NCBI GenBank assembly: GCA_943367755.1
Contig: CALRKB020000008.1
Span: 1-64,000, forward strand
Origin: PCC-6802 sp943367755
GTDB taxonomy: Bacteria; Cyanobacteriota; Cyanobacteriia; Pseudanabaenales; Pseudanabaenaceae
Reading direction: 5' to 3'
DNA length: 64,000 nucleotides
Shown: in pieces, positions 41,077-49,758 of the stretch
How positions within the stretch are numbered: position 1 is the stretch's first letter
Layout: each line of letters begins with the position of its first letter
Notes under the pieces: generated by a model
The model's database searches: none
Seen by the model: the letters and a program-made list of their open reading frames with translations, nothing else
What the model was told of the DNA's origin: nothing
Translations under genes and position numbers: made by a program

Positions 41077-41763
41077 TTAGTACGGGGGCTTAGCAGGGCC
41101 ATCGTAGCCACACATCCCAAGACGAGGGGAATTGATGAGAGGAATTGGTTCGTCATAGTCGTCGTGCGGATGTGATTTGGCATGTTTGCTACACAGAGTA
41201 CCCCAGACTTCATCTTCATACATGCATTGCATGCACAAATGAGTGGCTGGCTGGTCGCACTCAATACACTGCGCTTCCGGCATCTTGTTACGCATCATCA
41301 GGGCAATGGGGCGGGTCGTTGTGGGTTTGCCAGGGCGGGTGCCCACACACTTCACTAATGTTTCTGAGGATGTGCCGAAATCGTAGATATGGGTGAGTTG
41401 TCCCTCCCCTCCGGGAAAAGCCTCACTAATTTTTCGCTGCATCCCAATTTTGCGAGCCAGTCCACCACTGCCCGAAAACTCGCTCAAGTGACCGCAGCAC
41501 TCCAACCAGATGGCACGGAGATAGGTATCGAGATCCTTCAGGGTTTTGGAACCACCCATCTCCAGATCGAGCCAAAACTCCTTCTGATACCGATCCTCTA
41601 CCCGCAGGTGATAGAGGGTTTCACTGGTTGCTTTTGAGGCATCTGCTTTAGCAATTACCTCCTGGTGTTGCGGACAGGTTGTCAAATGTTTTGTGGCACT
41701 GCCCTTGGCTACTTCCTTGCCACAGTAGGTGCAGATTCCCTTGGATTGCTTCCGTTGGGGCAT
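41077..41763 (-). CDS. pRiA4b ORF-3-like protein with zinc fingers
   Basis: 228 residues. The N-terminal zinc-finger motif C-x2-C...H-x3-4-C (GICTYCGKEVAKGSATKHLTTC) is followed by a domain LYHLRVEDRYQKEFWLDLEM with LKDLDTYLRAIWLECCGHLS, the PF07929 (pRiA4b ORF-3) fold. More Cys pairs lie in the C-terminal part (CIECDQPATHLCMQCMYED), a B-box-like finger. Often found near mobile DNA; function unknown. The regulator gene starts 92 bases downstream. Confidence 0.75.
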   Translation of the reverse strand: MPQRKQSKGICTYCGKEVAKGSATKHLTTCPQHQEVIAKADASKATSETLYHLRVEDRYQKEFWLDLEMGGSKTLKDLDTYLRAIWLECCGHLSEFSGSGGLARKIGMQRKISEAFPGGEGQLTHIYDFGTSSETLVKCVGTRPGKPTTTRPIALMMRNKMPEAQCIECDQPATHLCMQCMYEDEVWGTLCSKHAKSHPHDDYDEPIPLINSPRLGMCGYDGPAKPPY

Positions 41764-41832
41764 AACTCCTCCATTGCCTTGCGTGCTGAGTCTTCTATTA
41801 TCTCCTAATCTGCAATAAATTAACGACTGTAA

Positions 41833-41964
41833 TCACTGCACAGCTACCCAAGAATCTGCAACCATAATTTTGCCATCGCGATTGAATTGTCCCCAGAGTT
41901 TAGATCTACCAGGTTTAGGCTGTAAGACAGTACTTGTCCAGCCTCCCACAAAACTGATTGCCAC
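41833..41964 (-). CDS. Possible 43-residue protein or gene remnant
   Basis: GTG 41962-41964 to TGA 41833-41835. GGWTSTVLQPKPGRSKLWGQ then FNRDGKIMVADSWVAVQ looks like a real beta-rich protein end rather than noise. Whether it is a short gene behind the small membrane protein or the tail of a decayed gene cannot be told. Confidence 0.35.
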   Translation of the reverse strand: MAISFVGGWTSTVLQPKPGRSKLWGQFNRDGKIMVADSWVAVQ

Positions 41965-41979
41965 AATACGTGAGATTAA

Positions 41980-42171
41980 CTAGTACTGGGAATCGAGTAC
42001 AGAAGGCGATCGCCGTTCTTGGGATTTTGGCGCTTCCTTAGTGCCAGAATTAATACCAAAATTAATGCCAAAATTAATGCCAGATAGCCCCCATCCTATG
42101 CCAAGCATTATAGCTAAGCTATAGCCAAGAATCTCAAGCCAGTAGGAGCGATTTAGTTTTTTGTCAGGCAT
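41980..42171 (-). CDS. Small membrane protein downstream of the DUF305 gene
   Basis: 63 residues. One membrane helix (WLEILGYSLAIMLGIGWGLS) is followed by INFG repeats and a polar tail. An AGGGAAA ribosome-like site precedes the ATG, and the gap to the DUF305 gene is 12 bases, so it is probably translated from the same message. No family recognised; a role in copper handling would be guilt by association only. Confidence 0.5.
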   Translation of the reverse strand: MPDKKLNRSYWLEILGYSLAIMLGIGWGLSGINFGINFGINSGTKEAPKSQERRSPSVLDSQY

Positions 42172-42183
42172 ATATTTCCCTGC

Positions 42184-42870
42184 TTACTTGCTAGCATACC
42201 AACTACTGTACCACTGGCGCATTTGCTCGATTTCTGTACTTTGAGCTTGCACGATTGCGCGCGAGAGGGTTCTCATTTCGGGGCGATCGCTATCCACAAT
42301 CATATGAGTCATCATTAACGCCATTTTGTGATGGGGAATCATCTCTTCGATGAACGCTTTATCAAAATTAGAAGCAGTTTCAAGAGCTTTGAGATCGGCT
42401 TCGGTCATGTTCATCATACCCATCATGCGATCGTGCATTCCCATCATTCCCGTATCTTCGATCGCAGATACAGAGGGAACATTCGTACCATACCACTGCT
42501 TATACCACGCGCGCATTTGGTCGATTTCGCGGGTCTGATCGCGCTTGATGGACTCTGCTAGTTTCCTGATCTCCGGTCGCTTGGAGAGTTTTAGCGCCAA
42601 ATCTGCCATCTTGACCGCGCCCTCATGGTGAGGAATCATCATGGTAATGAAATGACGATCAGCTTGCTGCCCCATCATCATGCCGCGACCATGAGGTATA
42701 GCTTGACTGACAGAGTAGGGAAAGCCTCGATTGACTTGCTGCGCTTGCACAACACTTGTAATGAATATGCCCGTCACCGCACCACCTGTTAACAGACCTG
42801 CGATCGCCAATAGCAATGGCTTGTTCGATTCCCCTTGATCTCCAGAGTCTCTGGATTTTAGCGGTTTCAT
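42184..42870 (-). CDS. DUF305 (CopM-like) exported protein
   Basis: 228 residues from ATG 42868-42870 behind TAGGAG; an earlier start would lack a ribosome site. A membrane anchor or signal (LLLAIAGLLTGGAVTGIFIT) precedes two DUF305 halves, each with a metal-friendly motif: HFITMMIPHHEGAVKMADLA and FIEEMIPHHKMALMMTHMI. Many Met and His lie between (GMMGMHDRMMGMMNM). Synechocystis CopM, a periplasmic copper protein, is of this family. It faces pacS, forming a copper locus. Confidence 0.85.
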   Translation of the reverse strand: MKPLKSRDSGDQGESNKPLLLAIAGLLTGGAVTGIFITSVVQAQQVNRGFPYSVSQAIPHGRGMMMGQQADRHFITMMIPHHEGAVKMADLALKLSKRPEIRKLAESIKRDQTREIDQMRAWYKQWYGTNVPSVSAIEDTGMMGMHDRMMGMMNMTEADLKALETASNFDKAFIEEMIPHHKMALMMTHMIVDSDRPEMRTLSRAIVQAQSTEIEQMRQWYSSWYASK

Positions 42871-42918
42871 AAGATTTCTCCTAACCTGTATGCTCAACTG
42901 CTCAACATAGATCTGGGT

Positions 42919-42936
42919 GATGAAATCAGGATGAAA
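42919..42936. promoter_or_regulatory. Direct repeat GATGAAA in the copper divergon
   Basis: GATGAAA occurs at 42919-42925 and 42930-42936, an 11-bp period as in binding sites of OmpR-type regulators. It sits 49 bases upstream of the DUF305 start, between the divergent DUF305 and pacS genes. No experimental link; an operator is inferred. Confidence 0.35.
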
Positions 42937-43146
42937 CCTTGCTTAGCTGCAACAAAATTTAATGAGATCGCCACCGCTTTTAGCCTTTATTTCACGGTTG
43001 TTTCATGTCTGCAAGCGATAATTGGAAATATATACGGGCTTTTTTAGCGATTGTCACGGTTAAGTATCATGCGATCGCTACTTGACTCTCCAGTCAACTG
43101 TAGGATGTATATAAATTAAAGGCTTATAAGTTTTGGGAAGGGAGAA

Positions 43147-45402
43147 ATGCATACAGTGACGCTAAAGCTATTGGGGATGCGCTGCGCTGGCTGTGCCAAT
43201 AGTATTGAGTCGGCAATTCGCTCTACACCTGGCGTAGCCAGCAGTAATGTGAACTTTGCACTCGAACAGGTTACCGTTGAATACGACGCACAGAAGACTA
43301 ATCCCATCACCATCCAACAGACTGTTGAGGCAATTGGATATCGCGCGATTTTGCCAGAGGAACCAAACGCAAATGTCGAGGATATCGAAAGCACTGTACG
43401 CTTAGCTGAGAAAAGAGACTTGACGCGCAAAGTCTGGTTAGGCGGCGCGATCGGGGCCATATTGGTCTTCGGTTCGCTGCCCATGATGACAGGTTTATCA
43501 ATTCCTTTGATTCCCGACTGGTTGCATAATTCCTGGGTGCAGCTCATTCTCGCTACTCCCATCCAGTTGTGGTGCGGTAGTTCCTTCTATATCGGAGCCT
43601 GGAAAGCTTTCAAGCACCATACCGCGACGATGGATACTTTGATTGCCTTGGGAACAGGAGCGGCTTTTCTCTACTCGATCGCTGTAACTTTAAACCCTAA
43701 TTTCTTTATCGCTCAGGGCTTAAAACCTGAAGTTTACTATGAAGCAGCCGTAATCGTGATTACATTGATTCTCTTAGGTAAGTTATTTGAGAATCGCGCT
43801 AAAGGAGAGACATCCGAGGCTATTCGCAAGCTGATGGGATTGCAACCCAAAACTGCACGGCTGATCCGCAACGGACAAGAAATCGATGTACCCATTGATG
43901 AAGTGCAGATCGATGATGTCGTACTCGTACGTCCTGGCGAAAAGATTCCCGTTGATGGCGAAGCGATCGCCGGTCATTCCACGGTGGACGAGTCGATGGT
44001 TACTGGCGAAAGCATCCCTGTAGAGAAGCACATTGGTGATGACGTGATCGGTGCCACGCTCAACAAAACGGGTAGTTTGCAAATCCGCGCTCAGCGAGTG
44101 GGAAAGGATACGGTTTTGGCACAGATCGTGCAGCTCGTACAGCAGGCGCAGGGTTCTAAAGCACCGATTCAACGCTTAGCGGATCGGGTAACAGGATGGT
44201 TCGTGCCTGCGGTAATTGCGATTGCGATCGGCACTTTTATCATTTGGTTCGATGTGATGGGAAATCTCACACTGGCAACGATGACTGCCGTGGGCGTGCT
44301 GATTATTGCTTGTCCCTGTGCATTGGGTCTAGCGGCTCCAACTTCCATTATGGTGGGAACGGGCAAAGGCGCAGAAAATGGCATTCTGATTAAAGATGCT
44401 GGTAGTTTGGAGCTTGCTCACAAAATTCAGACTATTGTGCTAGATAAAACAGGAACGCTCACCCAGGGACAACCTGCCGTGACAGATTTTCTCACCGTGC
44501 GCGGCGACGATACCGATCTCTTGCAGATGGTAGCCACGATCGAGCGCAATTCCGAACATCCTCTCGCCGAAGCGATCGCGCAATATGCCAAACAGGATGC
44601 CAAACAGCAGGAGATTGAGATACCTAATGTGACAGATTTTGCCGCGATCGCCGGTAGTGGCGTCCAAGCTAAAGTGGGTGATGCGCTCGTGCAAGTGGGA
44701 ACGCGACGCTGGATGGATGAGTTGGACATCGATACGCTGGCTCTACAGGAGTATCAATCGGCTTGGGAATTAGGTGGTAAAACCGTAGCTTGGATTGCCA
44801 TTGACAGCGAAGTGCGTGGGTTGATCGGTATTGCCGATAAGCTGAAGACTTCATCCTATGCTGCGGTCAGTGCCTTGCAAAGTATGGGAATTGAGGTGGT
44901 GATGCTAACCGGAGATAATCGCCCGACAGCGGAAGCGATCGCCCGCGAGGTGGGCATCAAGCGCGTATTTGCAGAAGTGCGCCCCGACCAGAAAGCCTCA
45001 ACCATCAAGACTTTACAAGCAGAAGGGAAAATTGTGGCGATGGTGGGCGATGGCATCAACGACGCTCCCGCTCTAGCGCAGGCAAATGTCGGTATCGCCA
45101 TTGGCACGGGTACGGATGTGGCGATCGCCGCGAGTGACATTACGCTGATTTCCGGCGATCTGCAAGGTATCGTTACCGCGATCCAACTCAGCCGCGCCAC
45201 GATCCGTAATATCCAACAAAATCTCTTCTTTGCGTTTATCTATAACGTAGCAGGCATCCCAATTGCCGCAGGAATTCTTTTCCCATTCTTCGGGTGGTTG
45301 CTTAACCCGATCGTTGCCGGAGCCGCAATGGCATTTAGCTCTGTCTCTGTGGTGACTAACGCTTTGCGCTTGCGCAATTTCCGTCCCCATTCGGTGCACT
45401 AA
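43147..45402 (+). CDS. pacS: Copper-transporting P1B-1 ATPase (PacS/CtaA type)
   Basis: 751 residues. The N-terminal metal domain has GMRCAGCANSIE (CxxC) and NFALEQVTVEYD, close to cyanobacterial PacS. TGES (MVTGESIPV), CPCALGLAAPTS in the sixth helix, DKTGTLTQGQPAV, SEHPLA and GDGINDAPALA complete the catalytic set. PacS moves Cu+ into the thylakoid for plastocyanin; CtaA brings it in. Choosing PacS rests on the N-terminal sequence. A small exported protein gene follows at 21 bases. Confidence 0.9.
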   Translation: MHTVTLKLLGMRCAGCANSIESAIRSTPGVASSNVNFALEQVTVEYDAQKTNPITIQQTVEAIGYRAILPEEPNANVEDIESTVRLAEKRDLTRKVWLGGAIGAILVFGSLPMMTGLSIPLIPDWLHNSWVQLILATPIQLWCGSSFYIGAWKAFKHHTATMDTLIALGTGAAFLYSIAVTLNPNFFIAQGLKPEVYYEAAVIVITLILLGKLFENRAKGETSEAIRKLMGLQPKTARLIRNGQEIDVPIDEVQIDDVVLVRPGEKIPVDGEAIAGHSTVDESMVTGESIPVEKHIGDDVIGATLNKTGSLQIRAQRVGKDTVLAQIVQLVQQAQGSKAPIQRLADRVTGWFVPAVIAIAIGTFIIWFDVMGNLTLATMTAVGVLIIACPCALGLAAPTSIMVGTGKGAENGILIKDAGSLELAHKIQTIVLDKTGTLTQGQPAVTDFLTVRGDDTDLLQMVATIERNSEHPLAEAIAQYAKQDAKQQEIEIPNVTDFAAIAGSGVQAKVGDALVQVGTRRWMDELDIDTLALQEYQSAWELGGKTVAWIAIDSEVRGLIGIADKLKTSSYAAVSALQSMGIEVVMLTGDNRPTAEAIAREVGIKRVFAEVRPDQKASTIKTLQAEGKIVAMVGDGINDAPALAQANVGIAIGTGTDVAIAASDITLISGDLQGIVTAIQLSRATIRNIQQNLFFAFIYNVAGIPIAAGILFPFFGWLLNPIVAGAAMAFSSVSVVTNALRLRNFRPHSVH

Positions 45403-45423
45403 AACCTTCAGGAGTTGGTAGTT

Positions 45424-45660
45424 ATGCAGAAGTTTCGACTGGCGAGTATTTTGGCAAGTATTGGACTAGCTTTTAGTGCATCCAGTCTGCTTGCCTCGGA
45501 AATGCCAATGCCAAAGGAAATTAATTCAAACGCAGATCGGCCAAGTCAATTTCAGCGCATCGAACAGCCTTTGGCTTTTAAGATAGTCGTTACGGCTGGT
45601 GGTTTAGTGCTAATTGGAGCGCAGTTGTGGTGGTTTCTGGGTAGCAAGCCGAAATCGTAG
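45424..45660 (+). CDS. Small exported membrane protein after pacS
   Basis: 78 residues from ATG 45424 behind AGGAG (a GTG nine bases earlier is also possible). A signal peptide (LASILASIGLAFSASSLLAS) is followed by EMPMPKE and a C-terminal membrane helix (FKIVVTAGGLVLIGAQLWWF). Two Met residues near the mature N-terminus could bind copper. No named family; co-transcription with pacS is likely. Confidence 0.6.
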   Translation: MQKFRLASILASIGLAFSASSLLASEMPMPKEINSNADRPSQFQRIEQPLAFKIVVTAGGLVLIGAQLWWFLGSKPKS

Positions 45661-45818
45661 CAGGCAAAGGCAAGCGATGGCATCGAGGAAGTTAGCAAGC
45701 AACGGAACCATTGCCTTTCACACAACTCCAGCTTTATTACCTGATTTTTTAAATCATCGCTCTGCTGCATCGAGTAGTGATATCCTTAAAATGTGCACAC
45801 GCTAGCTTCCTGCTGTTT

Positions 45819-46925
45819 ATGGAACCTGATTTCTCTGGCTTCAATCTGGAAAGTCCCGGTGTCAAAGAAGTTCTTCATTATTTTCTAAATCGTCGTCAAT
45901 TTTTGGCATTAGGGACGGGATCGTTTTTGGCAACGATCGCGCTCTCTTCGTCCCATGTCCAGGCTCAGGACGAATCTTCCCCATCCTTTATTGCCAACGC
46001 TGTTCCCTCACAACTTGGAGAAAACCCGATGGTTGATATTACCCCTACCAATCCCAACTACTTCATTCCGAATCGCTTTCAGGGAAAAACGTTGCTAGTC
46101 ACAGGAGCGGCAACTGGAATTGGTGCTGCAACCGCGATTCGGGCGGCAAGAGAAGGAGCCAATATTGTTGGTTTAGATCGGAAGGAAAAGGAACTCAACC
46201 AAACGATTAGCCAGATTAAGGGCGAAGGACACCAGGCGATCGCGATTTTGGGCAATGTAGTGCAAACAGAAGTGTGCGATCGTGCAGTGGCAGAGGCTGT
46301 GCGGATCTATGGCAGTTTAGACCTCGCACTCAATGCTGCTGGGGTTCTAGACGGTGCCGATCCGGGGCAACCGCTCAATTTTAAGGGACAGCGGAACTTG
46401 CTGCCTAAATCCATCCACGAGGCGACAGATGAATACTGGGAAAATGTCCTGGCAACCAACACCACGGGTGTATTCAAATCGATGCGGGCTGAATTGCGCC
46501 AGATGGTGAAACAGGTCAAGGGTGGGGCGATCGTCAACATTGGCTCCATTGCCGGTTTGACCGGGTTGGGTGGTAATCCTGCCTACGTTGCCAGCAAACA
46601 TGGGGTGACTGGGTTAACCCGACAGGCGGCAGTCGATTATGCGCCCAGGGGCATTCGTGTGAATTCGGTAAACATGGCAGCAACAGCAACACCCATGACG
46701 GACCGAGCATCCGAGTTTGTCAGAGAGGCACAAAAAGAAGCAGCGGGTAGTCCTAGTCCTACCGCCCTGTTGAAAACAATGAGCCTGTTACAAGCGTCCG
46801 ATTCACAAAAGCGGATGGCAACGGTTTGGGAACAGGGGGCAATTATCCTGTTTCTGCTGTCTGCGGATGCGTCTAACTTGACGGGCTGTGTTTACGCCAC
46901 CGATGGTGGCTGGACCGCTTATTAA
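45819..46925 (+). CDS. Tat-exported SDR oxidoreductase
   Basis: 368 residues from ATG 45819. A signal with NRRQFLALGTGSFLATIALS resembles a twin-arginine leader. The dehydrogenase follows: TGAATGIGAATA (cofactor loop), NAAGVLDG, IGSIAGLTGL (Ser), YVASKHG (Tyr, Lys) and TGCVYATDGGW. Most SDRs are cytoplasmic; export of a folded cofactor enzyme would fit Tat. An insert near residues 190-210 (GQPLNFKGQRNLLPKS) departs from the common fold. Substrate unknown. Confidence 0.75.
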   Translation: MEPDFSGFNLESPGVKEVLHYFLNRRQFLALGTGSFLATIALSSSHVQAQDESSPSFIANAVPSQLGENPMVDITPTNPNYFIPNRFQGKTLLVTGAATGIGAATAIRAAREGANIVGLDRKEKELNQTISQIKGEGHQAIAILGNVVQTEVCDRAVAEAVRIYGSLDLALNAAGVLDGADPGQPLNFKGQRNLLPKSIHEATDEYWENVLATNTTGVFKSMRAELRQMVKQVKGGAIVNIGSIAGLTGLGGNPAYVASKHGVTGLTRQAAVDYAPRGIRVNSVNMAATATPMTDRASEFVREAQKEAAGSPSPTALLKTMSLLQASDSQKRMATVWEQGAIILFLLSADASNLTGCVYATDGGWTAY

Positions 46926-47059
46926 AGTTCGCTTCAAGAACTTCAATTAGGACTCAATCAGCGTTGAGTCCTAATTGCTGCGGATCGTGTGTTTGACTAT
47001 CTTAGTTCTTAGCATTCAGCATTCTTAAACAACTCGCTGCGACATTTACTTGAAGATTC

Positions 47060-49057
47060 ATGAAGCCATCTTGTTTTGCCTTCTTATCGTTACTTTGCCT
47101 GACATGTGCTCCTACGATGCTATGTCATCGTGCATATGCCGACGAAATGGTTTCTGCTGAGGAGATTACGCCAGAGCCTTCAAACAAAAAACTCGTGGCG
47201 CAGACCGTTGACAAAAACGTATCCTTAGCAGGCTTAATATCCTTTACCACAGCAGATGAAATTACTATCGCCTCAGACATTTCAACTGAACTGCTGACTC
47301 AAGAACGTTCCTCAGAATCCGCTCCTGCTGACCCGATCGATGAACTTCCCGCCACAACCCAAACCCCAGCTGAAATTCCGGCAACTGCCGTACCACCGGG
47401 GGGCTTTTTGCTGAATCCTGGCCTGCTCAATGGGGAGCGTATTTCAGAAGTTCGGGTTTATCTCGAAAACCCCACCCCTGATACCGAGCGCAATCATAAA
47501 CTTCAAGGGCAGATTGAAGAAGCATTTGTGGTACGGGCAGGAGATAGCTACAACCCGCTTTTTCTGAGTGCAGGCTTGCGGCGGGTCGAGCAGCTTGCAT
47601 TTGTGAAAGCCGTACAGAACGCCTTATACGAGGTGCAAATTCCTGGCGAGGTAGTGGTCGTTATCTCGGTGAGATTGAAGGCTGAGGCAGTCAATAAGCC
47701 CCGTGAAACAGGTATTCTCATAACAGGTGATTTGCGAGAATTTCCGAATCTTTATACGAGCGATCGCGCCACAGCCGTAGCTATTCTGCGAGGTGGACTG
47801 TCCAACTTTAGCAGCAACAACACCTGGTTCGGCAACGCTCCTCTCTTCACCCAGGGCAATCCCCTCGCCCGCGATCCTGCTCGTGCAGGCACCTATAGCT
47901 GGTTGGACAGCTACTTGGAATTCGGCGTTGCGGGCATTACCCAGATCGACACCCTCCCCCTTTATGTCTTCGGTAGTGCCACCAATATAGTTTCTACAAC
48001 GCTTCAGCCCGATTTGTTTGAATCGAACAATCGCATCTTCAGCGGCATTGAAGATCTTTATGGTGGCGTACTTTACGGCTATCGAACCGACAATTCTCGC
48101 TTTGGTATTAACCTGTCTGTGGGACGGCAGGATTACCGGATTAGTAACGGCATGTTATTTGCGAACGGAGCTGGGAATGGGGGCGATCGCGCCTCGATTC
48201 TCTCAAACCCGCGCACTGCTTTTGACAATACTGTAATTGGTCGCATTCGCTGGAATGATATTCGCCTCGAAGGCTTCTATCTCGACCCCAACGAGTTGCC
48301 CTTAACTGATAGCCGAACTAAGTTTGTGGGAGCCAATTTAGAATATGACGATAATCGATCTGTGCAACTAGGATTGAGCTATATTCACGTCCCCAACTCT
48401 GATGCTTCCTATTTCACCTCGACGAATGTCTTTCCCAGGGAAGGGCTAAATGTCATTTATCCACGGGTTCGATTTAGCAATCTATTTAGCCTGGATGGAC
48501 TCTGGCTTCAGGCTGAATACGCCCATCAGTGGAACGACAACTTTGATATGTCTGCAAATGCTGCTTGGGGACAAATTGGCTACACCATCCAGGATCTTCC
48601 TTGGACTCCTACCCTGAGTTATCGCTATGCCTATTTCAGCGGTGACAATCCCAACACTTCGACCTTTGAGCGGTTCGATCCATTGCTTTCTGGAGGAAGT
48701 CCGGATACCTGGATTCAGGGTGCAAATCTAGTCAAGCTTTACCAAAACTCCAATTTAATTACCCATCAAGTTGTGTTGCGATTGCGTCCATCTCAACAAT
48801 TCGATCTATCTCTGCAATACATTCATCTTTCTGCGGCAGAGTTAAACAATTTGGGTGGTGCGCAAGCACTCTCTTTTCTCGAATCGTCCGAGATTGGACA
48901 AGAGCTTACACTAACAGGCCGATATAATCTGTCTCGCAATTTTCTGTTGTATGCCAGTGGTTCCATAGCGTTTCCCGGTGCTGCCATTCAGAAAGTGGTG
49001 AGCAATAATCCCGGCCCCTGGTATTTCCTGCAACTCTCATTACTAATGAATTTCTAG
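47060..49057 (+). CDS. Outer-membrane beta-barrel protein (alginate-export-like)
   Basis: 665 residues with a signal peptide (CFAFLSLLCLTCAPTML). Residues 120-210 contain a POTRA-like domain (ISEVRVYLENPTPD, LRRVEQLAFVKAVQNALYEV). The remainder is a barrel with alternating strands (FGINLSVGRQDYRISNG, IRWNDIRLEGFYLDPNELP, VQLGLSYIHVPNSD) like the alginate-export (AlgE) family, ending in Phe (LQLSLLMNF), the usual barrel end. Probably a polysaccharide or solute channel; cargo unknown. It lies 134 bases after the Tat SDR. Confidence 0.7.
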   Translation: MKPSCFAFLSLLCLTCAPTMLCHRAYADEMVSAEEITPEPSNKKLVAQTVDKNVSLAGLISFTTADEITIASDISTELLTQERSSESAPADPIDELPATTQTPAEIPATAVPPGGFLLNPGLLNGERISEVRVYLENPTPDTERNHKLQGQIEEAFVVRAGDSYNPLFLSAGLRRVEQLAFVKAVQNALYEVQIPGEVVVVISVRLKAEAVNKPRETGILITGDLREFPNLYTSDRATAVAILRGGLSNFSSNNTWFGNAPLFTQGNPLARDPARAGTYSWLDSYLEFGVAGITQIDTLPLYVFGSATNIVSTTLQPDLFESNNRIFSGIEDLYGGVLYGYRTDNSRFGINLSVGRQDYRISNGMLFANGAGNGGDRASILSNPRTAFDNTVIGRIRWNDIRLEGFYLDPNELPLTDSRTKFVGANLEYDDNRSVQLGLSYIHVPNSDASYFTSTNVFPREGLNVIYPRVRFSNLFSLDGLWLQAEYAHQWNDNFDMSANAAWGQIGYTIQDLPWTPTLSYRYAYFSGDNPNTSTFERFDPLLSGGSPDTWIQGANLVKLYQNSNLITHQVVLRLRPSQQFDLSLQYIHLSAAELNNLGGAQALSFLESSEIGQELTLTGRYNLSRNFLLYASGSIAFPGAAIQKVVSNNPGPWYFLQLSLLMNF

Positions 49058-49219
49058 ATCGTGAATTTCAGGCAAGTCTGGAGAAAAGGATCCGCAAGCC
49101 CAACATAGCATTGTGCATCTTTTGATCGATATAGTCATAATCACAATTTGTGCTGTAATTTGTGGAGCAGATAGTTGGTCGGAGGTAGAGAGTTATGGCT
49201 ATGCCAAACAGGAGTGGTT

Positions 49220-49346
49220 ACACGACTTGGAAGGTTATTTTGAAAGCCTTGCCAAATATGGAGTTTAGAGGATGGACATTTTCGCTTCTTCAACGGAAAT
49301 GCTTGGTTTCAACCCTATGATCGAGTGTTAACCTACCAAGTCGTGT
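49220..49346. mobile_element. MITE copy 2, 127 bp
   Basis: Same length as 11074-11200 but inverted. The left terminal repeat ACACGACTTGGAAGGTTA is identical; the right one carries one mismatch (TAACCTACCAAGTCGTGT). Internal sequence is clearly similar through the whole length. TGGTTA on both sides (49215-49220 and 49346-49351) looks like a target duplication of at least six bases. Confidence 0.85.
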
Positions 49347-49362
49347 GGTTATCAAAATCTAG

Positions 49363-49572
49363 AAGCTTTATGGGATTTGCGAAATCTTCGAAAGGGTTCA
49401 CCGACCCCATAGCGAGGAAGATTTGGAATCTTGCTCTTTAGCCTGCATTATTCATGATGATTTACGAAAATCCTCAAAAAACCTACTGAGAAAAGAATAT
49501 GGAGATTTGCCGAAAAAACAGTCTGTTTTTCGAGGTGCAGATGAAATCAGGGTTTCACAGATTGGTGAATAA
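49363..49572 (+). pseudogene. Possible gene remnant after the MITE
   Basis: An open frame of 69 codons without ATG start, from 49363 to TAA 49570-49572: LYGICEIFERVHRPHSEEDL, then LRKSSKNLLRKEYGDLPKK and VFRGADEIRVSQIGE. Protein-like composition, no family recognised. It may be the end of a gene lost when accessory DNA was inserted. Confidence 0.25.
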
Positions 49573-49650
49573 TCCAGGCTAATTCTGATATCTCTGATTG
49601 GTTTGCTGAGTGTGATGCCCGTACCGTTCTCATCTGAAAACTGCTATAAC

Positions 49651-49713
49651 CTGTAAGACAGGAATGCTAGCGGCGATCGCAAATCTCCGTAACGCGATTG
49701 TTTTTAATAGCTT
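49651..49713. repeat. 63-bp direct repeat, left copy
   Basis: Matches 50881-50943 with three mismatches over 63 bases, centred on a HIP1 octamer. The two copies flank the HIT-type phosphorylase gene, 1,230 bp apart. Confidence 0.85.
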
Positions 49714-49758
49714 AACCGCTATGATGATGGCGATCGCGAAAAACTATGGCGTTTCACG

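Larger units (their letters stand above)
49058..49758. other. Accessory intergenic region
   Basis: Contains MITE copy 2 (49220-49346), a possible gene remnant (49363-49572) and the left 63-bp direct repeat (49651-49713). No complete gene is seen. Confidence 0.6.

Noticed and set aside
43307..44172. Minus-strand frames opposite pacS
   Set aside because: Shadows of a strongly conserved ATPase; no motifs.
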